Of a stretch of DNA of 15,373 nt, positions 1 to 5,559 are shown one piece after another. The notes below the pieces were generated by a model. It saw nothing but the letters and a program-made list of their open reading frames with translations. It did no database searches and had not been told where the DNA came from. Source of the stretch: DATGFB01 sp032160545 (GTDB taxonomy: Bacteria; Actinomycetota; Actinomycetes; Mycobacteriales; Jatrophihabitantaceae); NCBI GenBank assembly GCA_032160545.1, contig JAVHVN010000067.1, forward strand, positions 1 through 15,373, written 5' to 3'. The first letter of the stretch is position 1; each line of letters starts with the position of its first letter. Both the position numbers and the translations under genes were made by a program.

Positions 1-1
1 C

Positions 2-73
2 CGGATCGACATCAGGGTCGGCACGAACCTCGCGACCGGATCGACGTGGGGGATCCTGCAGCCCGTCAAGTAA
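2..73 (+). CDS. C-terminal end of an unidentified protein (partial)
   Basis: An open frame enters from the left edge, reads 23 codons from base 2 and stops at TAA (71-73). The residues end in ...STWGILQPVK. The stop is followed 14 bases later by a strong hairpin terminator, which supports this being the true end of a gene. The fragment is too short to assign a family, and I do not recognise it. Confidence 0.6.
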   Translation, partial: RIDIRVGTNLATGSTWGILQPVK

Positions 74-87
74 CGCTGATCACGCGA

Positions 88-115
88 CGGGGCCGGGTGC
101 AGCCACCCGGCCCCG
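88..115 (+). terminator. Intrinsic-type terminator hairpin after the partial gene
   Basis: A perfect 12-bp stem (88-99 with 104-115, core GGGGCCGGGTG / CACCCGGCCCC) closes a 4-base loop CAGC. It starts 14 bases after the TAA stop at 71-73. There is no T-tract, which is common for terminator hairpins in GC-rich actinobacteria. The perfect stem and its position make it the best-supported terminator in the window. Confidence 0.8.
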
Positions 116-291
116 CTCGCATGCCCGGCAGCGCTGCGCGTGCGGTCCAGAATCCCCAGGCCGCGCGCTTATGGCGTGGCGGACGGGCTTGGGCTGCGTA
201 ATGGCTCGTCGTTGTCCAAGGTTGATCGCACGTGCGTGCGCGGATCCATGGATACCGGCCGTCGCCTCGGTGTCAGGCTGACGCAGGGCGC

Positions 292-318
292 CAATCGTTA
301 ACTGACGATTGTCCAATC
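292..318. promoter_or_regulatory. Operator-like inverted repeat, three half-sites
   Basis: CAATCGT (292-298), a 6-base spacer, then its exact reverse complement ACGATTG (305-311). The last five bases of the second half-site, GATTG (307-311), pair again with CAATC (314-318) across two bases. Three alternating half-sites about 100 bases upstream of the VOC gene look like a binding site for a dimeric regulator. The function is inferred and no regulator gene lies next to it. Confidence 0.35.
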
Positions 319-361
319 AGGGCACGTCTGGGAGATTCCCCTGATCATGTCGAGATCCCCC

Positions 362-392
362 GTCGATCCGTCCCTTCGGGTGGTGGATCGAC
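362..392 (+). promoter_or_regulatory. Leader hairpin upstream of the VOC gene
   Basis: GTCGATCC (362-369) pairs exactly with GGATCGAC (385-392), with further G-U and C-G pairing possible inside. It ends 12 bases before the ribosome binding site of the downstream gene. It could act as a 5' leader structure or an operator. No known riboswitch class is recognisable. Confidence 0.35.
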
Positions 393-417
393 AAGCTGAA
401 CACCGAGGATGGACCCG

Positions 418-861
418 ATGTCAGGTGTACGACGTTTCGACCATGTCGGTATCACCGTTGCGGACCTCGACACGGTGACGGCATTCTTCGTCGGGCTGGG
501 TCTCGAGGTCGAGGGCACGCGCATGTTCGTGGAGGGCGAGTTCCTGGACACGGTCATCGGCATCCCTGACTCCCGCACCGAGATCGTCATGCTGCGGCCG
601 CCCGACGGAGGTACCCGGCTGGAACTCTCGAGCTTCGTCCGGCCCGACCACCAGCCCGGATCGCCTGCCGCGATGGCCAACGAGCTGGGGCTGCGCAACG
701 TGGCCTTCGAGGTCGACGACCTCCACGCGGCGGTCGACCGGCTGGCCGCGGACGGCTACGGGCTGGTTGGCGACATCGGCCAGTACGAACACCTCTGGCG
801 CATGGCCTACGTGCGCGGTCCGGAAGGGATCATCGTGTCCCTGGCCGAGCGGATCGGCTGA
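418..861 (+). CDS. VOC superfamily (glyoxalase/bleomycin-resistance fold) protein
   Basis: A 147-residue protein with the paired beta-alpha-beta-beta-beta modules of the vicinal oxygen chelate superfamily. The first module begins RFDHVGITVADLD and the second GLRNVAFEVDDL. Members of this fold include glyoxalases, ring-cleaving dioxygenases, epimerases and drug-binding proteins; the substrate cannot be told. Compared with E. coli glyoxalase I, the first-module ligands His (RFDHV) and Glu (RLELSSF) are present. The second-module His is replaced by Asn (LRNVAF) and the C-terminal Glu by Ser (GIIVSLAE), so a standard four-ligand metal site is not formed within one chain. I chose ATG 418 because GAGGA (405-409) sits 8 bases before it; the in-frame ATG at 409 overlaps that site. 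The gene is monocistronic and convergent with the minus-strand unit ending at 993. Confidence 0.85.
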   Translation: MSGVRRFDHVGITVADLDTVTAFFVGLGLEVEGTRMFVEGEFLDTVIGIPDSRTEIVMLRPPDGGTRLELSSFVRPDHQPGSPAAMANELGLRNVAFEVDDLHAAVDRLAADGYGLVGDIGQYEHLWRMAYVRGPEGIIVSLAERIG

Positions 862-992
862 CGTGTCAGCCGCCCGCCTCTCGTGACACTCGGACGAATC
901 TTCGTTGCCGATTCCGCGCGCGATCTGGTCGCGGTTCGTGGCTCGAGAGTGAGCCCGCAGCCGGCACAGCTTGCGAACCAGTCGCTCGGAGG

Positions 993-2114
993 TCAGCCCC
1001 GCGGGACTTCGCACTCCTTCGGATCAATCTGACCCAGGTTCTTGACCACCTGGAACCGGCCGCCCTCGGCTTGGGCGATGTACATGTTCATGCGGACGTG
1101 GTGCTGACCGGGGACCATCTCCGCCGGACCGCCTGGCCCTTCGGCAATCGCCGCGTGGTCGAGCGCCGCGATGACGTCGTCCTGGTCCAACGAACCGGCC
1201 TCGTTGACGGCGGACTCCCAGAACCTGAGCGCCCGATACGTTCCTGAGCAGGCGCTGCCGGCGGTGAACATCGCGCTGCCGGGGTAGAGCGCCTCGTACC
1301 GGCTGAGGAGTTCGAGGCTGAACCGGTCCTGAACCGATCGGTAATAGTCCAGGCATCCGTACAGGCCCTCGACGTGCTCGGCCGGCGCGAGGTTGAGGAA
1401 GTTCTCGTCGAAGTAGGTGCAGACGAGGCGGCCGCCGCGGGCCCCGAAGCCGGCGTCGTGCAGCTGTTCGAGGAACGGGGTGAGCCCCGGCGGGACGATC
1501 GTGTTGAACACGACGTCAGCGCCGGTCGACATGATGCCGGCGACGACCCGCCGGTAGTCGGTGTGATCGAGCGGGAAGTATTCCTCGCCGACGATCTCAC
1601 CGCCGCCGGCCGAGACGGCTTCACGGACCTTCTTGTTGAGTGTGTGCGGCCAGATGTAGTCGGCCGAGGGCAGGTAGAACTTTCGCGCTCCAGTCTGCTG
1701 CATCAGCCAGGGGATGAAGGGCTCGATCTGCTGCGCGGGCACAGGGCCGGTGCAGAAGATCAGTGGGTGGCATTCCTGCCCCTCATACTGCTCCGGGTAG
1801 ATGTAGAGCCGACCGGCCTGATCGACCACGGGGCCTTTGATCGCCTGACGCGTTGAGCTGTAGATGCCGCCGATGACGGCGTCGACCTGCGCTTGGTCGA
1901 TCAGCCTCGCCGCGGCGGTCCGCGCAGTGTCGTCGTCGGTGGCGCTGTCTTCGATGGACAGCAAGATCGGTTGACCGAGCAGGCCGCCGCCAGCGTTGAT
2001 GTCGCGGACGACCATCTCGGCCACGTTCGCGTTGGCGATCCCCATGAATGAGAGGGCGCCGCTCTGATCGGTGATGAGGCCGACCCGAGCCGGGCGGTTG
2101 ATCGTGGTGGTCAT
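993..2114 (-). CDS. AmiC/UrtA-like substrate-binding protein without signal peptide
   Basis: A 373-residue type I periplasmic-binding-fold protein (Peripla_BP_5/6 group). The N-terminal RVGLITDQSGALSFMG, the YPEQYEGQEC segment, the GPVPAQQIEP segment and a C-terminal GQHHVRMNMYIAQ region match the layout of the short-chain amide sensor AmiC and the urea-binding protein UrtA. It starts MTTTINRPARVGLI, entering the first beta-strand directly with no signal peptide or lipobox. That fits a cytoplasmic AmiC-like sensor better than an ABC-transporter subunit, and no permease or ATPase genes are present. ATG 2114 is fixed by AGGAG (minus strand 2126-2122), 7 bases upstream; this site overlaps the stop of the preceding gene, so the two genes form one operon. 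Ligand unknown; urea, short amides or branched-chain amino acids are family possibilities. Confidence 0.85.
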   Translation of the reverse strand: MTTTINRPARVGLITDQSGALSFMGIANANVAEMVVRDINAGGGLLGQPILLSIEDSATDDDTARTAAARLIDQAQVDAVIGGIYSSTRQAIKGPVVDQAGRLYIYPEQYEGQECHPLIFCTGPVPAQQIEPFIPWLMQQTGARKFYLPSADYIWPHTLNKKVREAVSAGGGEIVGEEYFPLDHTDYRRVVAGIMSTGADVVFNTIVPPGLTPFLEQLHDAGFGARGGRLVCTYFDENFLNLAPAEHVEGLYGCLDYYRSVQDRFSLELLSRYEALYPGSAMFTAGSACSGTYRALRFWESAVNEAGSLDQDDVIAALDHAAIAEGPGGPAEMVPGQHHVRMNMYIAQAEGGRFQVVKNLGQIDPKECEVPRG

Positions 2115-2124
2115 GGCCTCGCTC

Positions 2125-2397
2125 CTACGCGCTGTAGGTCGCGAGCAGGCCCGCGGACTGAGGCTTGCCAAGGTGGCCGGCCTCTTTCAGAATCGGCGGA
2201 ACCTCCGGGTCGGAGACGAAGTTCGTCCACCCCTCCTCGTCCCAGTCGAACAGCGCCCACACCCGGTTCGCCTCATTGGGGTCGCTGAACACTGTCGAGC
2301 CCTTGCAGCCGTGGTGGGCGCGCTTGTCGGCGCCCTTCGTGCCGAACACCTCGAGGAAGCGATCGACGTTCTCGACCATCGTCGTTGCAAGGATCAT
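2125..2397 (-). CDS. Small antibiotic-biosynthesis-monooxygenase-like (dimeric alpha/beta barrel) protein
   Basis: A 90-residue protein beginning MILATTMVENVDRFLEVF, with later FDWDEEGWTNFVSDPEVP and ending GLLATYSA. Length and pattern (beta strand, helix, then a W-x-x-x-x-GW-x-x-F-x-x-DPEV segment) resemble small actinobacterial proteins of the dimeric alpha/beta-barrel type (ABM-like). Most of these have no known reaction. ATG 2397 is preceded by AAGGGAGA with a 6-base gap, a strong ribosome binding site. Its TAG stop (2127-2125) lies inside the ribosome binding site of the downstream binding-protein gene, 10 bases before that ATG, so the two are co-transcribed and probably translationally coupled. 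The family assignment is by pattern only. Confidence 0.75.
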   Translation of the reverse strand: MILATTMVENVDRFLEVFGTKGADKRAHHGCKGSTVFSDPNEANRVWALFDWDEEGWTNFVSDPEVPPILKEAGHLGKPQSAGLLATYSA

Positions 2398-2556
2398 CGT
2401 GGTCTCCCTTGTCTGTGGGCGTTCGCGTGACCGCCCGCGTCGCCGGCCGGTTCCGACTGACCTGGCGCAATCCTCGACGCCTTCCGCGAGGGCGGCATCG
2501 GTAGACCTACCTATTTCGCCGGAGGGCTGCGGTGGGGCCCGACCCGTCCGAGATCA

Positions 2557-2570
2557 CAGTCGCGCGACTG
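2557..2570. promoter_or_regulatory. Perfect 14-bp palindrome, operator-like
   Basis: CAGTCGCGCGACTG is an exact palindrome (CAGTCGC/GCGACTG). It lies 160 bases upstream of the minus-strand operon. A second inverted repeat, GGTAG-AC-CTACC, is at 2500-2511, closer to the operon. Both are plausible repressor or activator sites; the link to a particular gene is inference. Confidence 0.3.
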
Positions 2571-2661
2571 GAGACGCCGATCGTGATGCGCGATATGTCC
2601 CACCTGCGAGCCGTCGGCCTGGTCGATGTCGCCGCGAATCCAGGGGATTCCAGCGGTCGGG

Positions 2662-2681
2662 GGCCCCGAAACCTTGGGGCC
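2662..2681 (-). terminator. Probable terminator of tRNA-Leu
   Basis: On the minus strand, GGCCCC pairs with GGGGCC across an 8-base loop (AAGGTTTC), starting 20 bases after the tRNA 3' end. The stem is only 6 bp but all G-C. There is no T-tract, as with the hairpin at 88-115. Confidence 0.45.
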
Positions 2682-2700
2682 ACAGACCCGTTCGAACGTG

Positions 2701-2785
2701 TGTCCGAGGGGGGACTTGAACCCCCACGCCCGATAAAGGGCACTAGCACCTCAAGCTAGCGCGTCTGCCATTCCGCCACCCGGAC
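2701..2785 (-). tRNA. tRNA-Leu, anticodon GAG
   Basis: The minus strand folds into a class II tRNA of 85 bases. The acceptor stem is GTCCGGG (2785-2779) with CTCGGAC (2708-2702), including one G-U pair, with discriminator A at 2701. The D-arm has the leucine pattern TGGCGGAATGGCAGACGCG. The anticodon stem CTAGC/GCTAG closes the loop TTGAGGT, giving anticodon GAG, which reads CUC and CUU. The long variable arm has GCCC-loop-GGGC. The T-arm GGGGG/CCCCC closes loop TTCAAGT. The 3' CCA is not encoded (CAC follows the discriminator), so it must be added after transcription. Confidence 0.97.
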
Positions 2786-2799
2786 CGAGTGCGCTGGCG

Positions 2800-2805
2800 A
2801 GTTTA
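2800..2805 (-). promoter_or_regulatory. Probable -10 element of the tRNA-Leu promoter
   Basis: TAAACT on the minus strand lies 14 bases before the mature tRNA 5' end. That gives a transcription start about 7 bases upstream of the tRNA, as expected for a processed tRNA precursor. No good -35 is visible at 16-18 bases. Confidence 0.4.
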
Positions 2806-2915
2806 GCTCACGAGGGCAGCACGCCTGGCCGGGCCGTCGGCCCGAACCGTGATCGTCCACATGGTCGGTTCATGCCGTGTTCGCCATGCATCTATGCAGA
2901 AACTTCACATGGAGC

Positions 2916-2921
2916 TAACCT
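2916..2921 (+). promoter_or_regulatory. Possible -10 element for the alanine-rich protein gene
   Basis: TAACCT fits TANNNT and would start transcription about 35 bases before ATG 2963. The best -35 at 17 bases spacing is TATGCA (2893-2898), a weak match. It is the best candidate I can find in this gap. Confidence 0.25.
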
Positions 2922-2962
2922 CGCTAGGTCCGGTTTGAGACTTGTTAAGTCCAGGTGGGTAA

Positions 2963-4174
2963 ATGCGGTTGAAGTGGGCGAAATGGAGCACCGCGGTGTG
3001 CGTCTTGGCAGCGGTTCTGCTGCTCGGCACCGGGGTCCTCGCGCCTGGTGCGCTCGCCCAGCCAGCCACCCGCCGTGACCCCAACGGTCACTCCGCGCAG
3101 GCTCGCGCCGAAGCGGCCCGAGCCAAGGCCGCCCGCGCTGCCGCCGCAGCCGTTTCCGCTGCCCAGGCACGCGCTCGACAGGTCGAGGCAGCTCAGGCTG
3201 CGGCCCGCGCGCGTGCCCAGGTCCTGACCGGCGTCCGGGCAGCCGCTCACGCGCGGGATCTCGCTGCCGTCGCTGCGAGCTTGGCGACATCGGCTCGCCG
3301 ACCGCCCGTGGAGGGACGGCCGGCGAGCCGAGTCACCCCAGGCCGCGTGGTGACCGCGCCGACCATGCGCCCGCCGGTGTCACATGCCGCTCGGGTCGAC
3401 TCCGCACGAGTTGCGACATCGGTCGCACAAGCAGCAGCAGCTGCGGCCGCCGCCGCGGAGAAGGCCGCGACCGCATCGGCTGACGCGGCACTCGCGGCGG
3501 CCGCAGTCGCATCCGATGCGGACGCGACCGTCATGGATGCAGCGCTCGCCGCGTCCACCGCGACCGATGCATCTGCCACAGCGGTCCGGACGCTCGATGT
3601 CGCTGGCGACGCCCGCGCAGCATCCGTCTCCGCGCAGTCCGCCGCCACGGTTCTCACGTCACTGCCGGGGACGGCTGTCCAACGGGCGCGGGTCGCCGCG
3701 CTCGACAGCGCGCAAGCCGCGAGTCAGGCAGCGGCGCAGGCCGTCGGCTCGGCGGCGGCGGCGAATGCGGCCGCCTCACGGGCACAGCTCGTAGCGCGCG
3801 CCGTCCGCAGCGACCAGACCGTCCCGACGGTTGCCCCGGCCGCGAAGCCGCAGGACAGCGCCGCGGCGGCCGATCCGATCGCGGCGTTGCCGAGCGCATC
3901 GGTGATCGTCTTCCCGCCCGCGGCCGTACCCGTCTCGAAACCCCGCGCGACACCGGCGTCGCCCGCGTCCACCGGCAAGCCGGCTGGCGTTCCGACCGCG
4001 ACGGCGGCATCGAAGCCTTCGGCCCAGGACGGCCCCTATGCCGACCCGTTCTCCGGCCCGGACGCCGCCAGCGCCGACACGCTCCTGCTGTACTCGATTG
4101 TTACGGTCTTCGCGCTCGCCGTCGCAGGCATGATCCTTTCGGCCGGGCACCGTGGCCGCCGCCGCGGCGACTGA
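2963..4174 (+). CDS. Alanine-rich exported protein with C-terminal membrane anchor
   Basis: A 403-residue protein of low complexity, about one third alanine (135 residues by my count). Residues 1-32 form a Sec signal peptide: basic start MRLKWAK, hydrophobic core, cleavage expected after GALA before QPATRR. Residues about 43-110 and 140-285 are Ala/Arg/Ser/Gln-rich and should be long helices or coiled coil. They are separated by a Pro/Arg/Val linker (112-140). Residues 290-370 are Pro/Ala/Ser/Lys-rich and probably extended. A transmembrane helix (about 374-394) is followed by the basic tail GHRGRRRGD, giving a type I topology with the bulk outside the cell. There is no LPXTG sorting motif and no cysteine in the mature part. 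ATG 2963 has AGGTGGG just upstream (AGG 7 bases away). I recognise no family; cell-wall spanning or a stalk-like surface role is inference. The biased composition makes homology searches unreliable. Confidence 0.8.
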   Translation: MRLKWAKWSTAVCVLAAVLLLGTGVLAPGALAQPATRRDPNGHSAQARAEAARAKAARAAAAAVSAAQARARQVEAAQAAARARAQVLTGVRAAAHARDLAAVAASLATSARRPPVEGRPASRVTPGRVVTAPTMRPPVSHAARVDSARVATSVAQAAAAAAAAAEKAATASADAALAAAAVASDADATVMDAALAASTATDASATAVRTLDVAGDARAASVSAQSAATVLTSLPGTAVQRARVAALDSAQAASQAAAQAVGSAAAANAAASRAQLVARAVRSDQTVPTVAPAAKPQDSAAAADPIAALPSASVIVFPPAAVPVSKPRATPASPASTGKPAGVPTATAASKPSAQDGPYADPFSGPDAASADTLLLYSIVTVFALAVAGMILSAGHRGRRRGD

Positions 4175-4223
4175 CTTCCGCGACCTGGTGCTGCCACCCC
4201 GAACCGGCTGGTAGACACGAAGC

Positions 4224-5525
4224 ATGACTGCCGCTCACGCGTCCGCCCAGGACGAGGTCGCCGATCTGCTCCGCGAGTTGATCCGCATCGACACGTCCAA
4301 TCCCACGCATCCAGAACGGCCCGCGGCCGAGTGGGTGGCGCAGAAGCTCGACGAGGTCGGCATCGCGTCGCAGATCATCGAGGCGGCACCCGGCCGGGCT
4401 TCCACGATCGCGCGCATCGAGGGCACCGACGGTTCCCGGTCACCGCTGCTGATCCACGGCCACCTCGACGTCGTGCCGGCCGACGCGTCCGAATGGTCGG
4501 TCGACCCCTTCGCGGGTGAGATCTCGGACGGCTACGTCTGGGGCCGCGGCGCAGTGGACATGAAGGACATGGACGCGATGGTGCTCGCGCTCGTCCGCGA
4601 ATGGGCGCGTACCGGCCGCAAGCCACCGCGCGACATCGTGCTCGCATTCGTCTCCGACGAAGAAGCGGGCGGCCGGGAAGGTGCGCACTACCTGGTCGAC
4701 AACCACGCCGACCTGTTCGCCGAGTGCACCGAGGCGATCAGCGAGGTCGGCGGCTTCAGCATCTCGCTGAACGACAGCGCCCGGCTGTACCTCGTGCAAA
4801 CCGCCGAGAAGGGCATCAGCTGGCTTCGGCTCCGCGCGAAGGCGCAGCCCGGGCACGGCTCGATGGTGCATCCGGACAATGCGGTGACCCAGCTCGCCGC
4901 CGCCGTGTCCCGGATCGGGGCGCACGAACACCCCGTCCACATCACCGACACGGTGCGCAGCATGGTCGAGGGCCTCGGCACGGCGATGGGCGTGGACCTC
5001 GATCCGGACGACCCCCAGAAGTGGCTCGGCTTGCTGGGCGGCGCGTCACGCATGATCGGCGCGGTCATCCGCAACACGACGAATCCGACGATGCTCGAGG
5101 CCGGTTACAAGGCCAACGTCATTCCGTCCAAGGCAGAGGCGACCATCGATGCCCGCTTCCTACCGGGCTTCGAGGACGAGCTGCTCGCGACGATCGACGA
5201 GTTGCTCGGTGCAGGCGTCGAGCGCGAGTTCATCGTCCGCGACATCGCGGTCGAGACCTCCTTCGACGGTGCGCTCGTCGAGACCATGTCGGCTGCGCTG
5301 CGCGCCGAGGACCCCGCCGCCCACCCCATCCCGTACCTGATGAGCGGGGGGACGGACGCGAAGTCCTTCTCGACGTTGGGCATGCGCTGCTTCGGGTTTT
5401 CGCCGCTGCTCCTGCCCGCCGATCTCGACTTCATGTCGCTGTTCCACGGCATCGACGAGCGCGTGCCCATCGACGGGCTGAAGTTCGGCGTCCGGGTGCT
5501 CGATCGGGTGCTCGCAGCGTGCTGA
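4224..5525 (+). CDS. M20 family zinc metallopeptidase/deacylase
   Basis: A 433-residue M20 (M20/M25/M40) hydrolase of normal length. The two-zinc site is visible: His80 and catalytic Asp82 in GHLDVVP, bridging Asp112 in GAVDMKD, catalytic Glu146 and ligand Glu147 in DEEAGG, a Glu near 174, and His408 in FHGIDERVP. The inserted dimerisation domain begins near GHGSMVHPDN (210-219) and returns at NVIPSKAEATIDARF. The family cleaves amide bonds in peptides, acyl-amino acids or dipeptides in the cytoplasm; no signal peptide is present. The exact substrate cannot be told. ATG 4224 lies 49 bases after the alanine-rich gene on the same strand. No Shine-Dalgarno is evident. TAGACA (4212-4217), ending 6 bases before the ATG, could be a -10 of a leaderless transcript, though its last base departs from TANNNT. 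ligB follows after 34 bases. Confidence 0.93.
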   Translation: MTAAHASAQDEVADLLRELIRIDTSNPTHPERPAAEWVAQKLDEVGIASQIIEAAPGRASTIARIEGTDGSRSPLLIHGHLDVVPADASEWSVDPFAGEISDGYVWGRGAVDMKDMDAMVLALVREWARTGRKPPRDIVLAFVSDEEAGGREGAHYLVDNHADLFAECTEAISEVGGFSISLNDSARLYLVQTAEKGISWLRLRAKAQPGHGSMVHPDNAVTQLAAAVSRIGAHEHPVHITDTVRSMVEGLGTAMGVDLDPDDPQKWLGLLGGASRMIGAVIRNTTNPTMLEAGYKANVIPSKAEATIDARFLPGFEDELLATIDELLGAGVEREFIVRDIAVETSFDGALVETMSAALRAEDPAAHPIPYLMSGGTDAKSFSTLGMRCFGFSPLLLPADLDFMSLFHGIDERVPIDGLKFGVRVLDRVLAAC

Positions 5526-5559
5526 GCCGGTAGTCGGAGGTCCGTGCAAGGCTGCCGGC

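Larger units (their letters stand above)
74..417. other. Intergenic stretch with several inverted repeats
   Basis: About 340 bases without a convincing gene on either strand; short open frames here lack coding-type third-position bias and ribosome binding sites. Besides the terminator at 88-115 it holds perfect palindromes CGCACGTGCG (227-236) and ATCCATGGAT (244-253). It also holds GTCAG-G-CTGAC (272-282), a cluster of CAATCGT/ACGATTG half-sites (292-318) and a hairpin just before the VOC gene (362-392). I could not place a convincing -35/-10 promoter. Confidence 0.5.
2398..2700. other. Intergenic stretch between tRNA-Leu and the minus-strand operon
   Basis: About 300 bases with no convincing gene; the short open frames on both strands lack ribosome binding sites. 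It should carry the promoter of the minus-strand operon starting at 2397, but I cannot point to a convincing -35/-10 pair. It contains GGTAG-AC-CTACC (2500-2511), the perfect 14-bp palindrome at 2557-2570, the probable tRNA terminator (2662-2681), and the 10-bp palindrome CGTTCGAACG (2689-2698) next to the tRNA 3' end. Confidence 0.5.

Noticed and set aside
409..417. ATG at 409 as the VOC start
   Set aside because: The ribosome binding site GAGGA (405-409) overlaps it; ATG 418 has proper spacing.
2115..2171. 19-residue N-terminal extension of the binding protein
   Set aside because: It would overlap the upstream small gene and bypass the AGGAG site 7 bases before ATG 2114. It also does not make a signal peptide.
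2689..2785. tRNA-Leu as an integration site of a mobile element
   Set aside because: No copy of the tRNA 3' end, no integrase and no phage genes are seen in the window. The 10-bp palindrome beside it is not enough.
3100..3800. Tandem DNA repeats in the alanine-rich gene
   Set aside because: The GCC/GCG-rich look comes from alanine codons; I see no fixed-length unit repeated in phase.
4000..4174. LPXTG-type sortase signal in the alanine-rich protein
   Set aside because: The C-terminus has a helix and basic tail but no LPXTG or similar motif before the helix.
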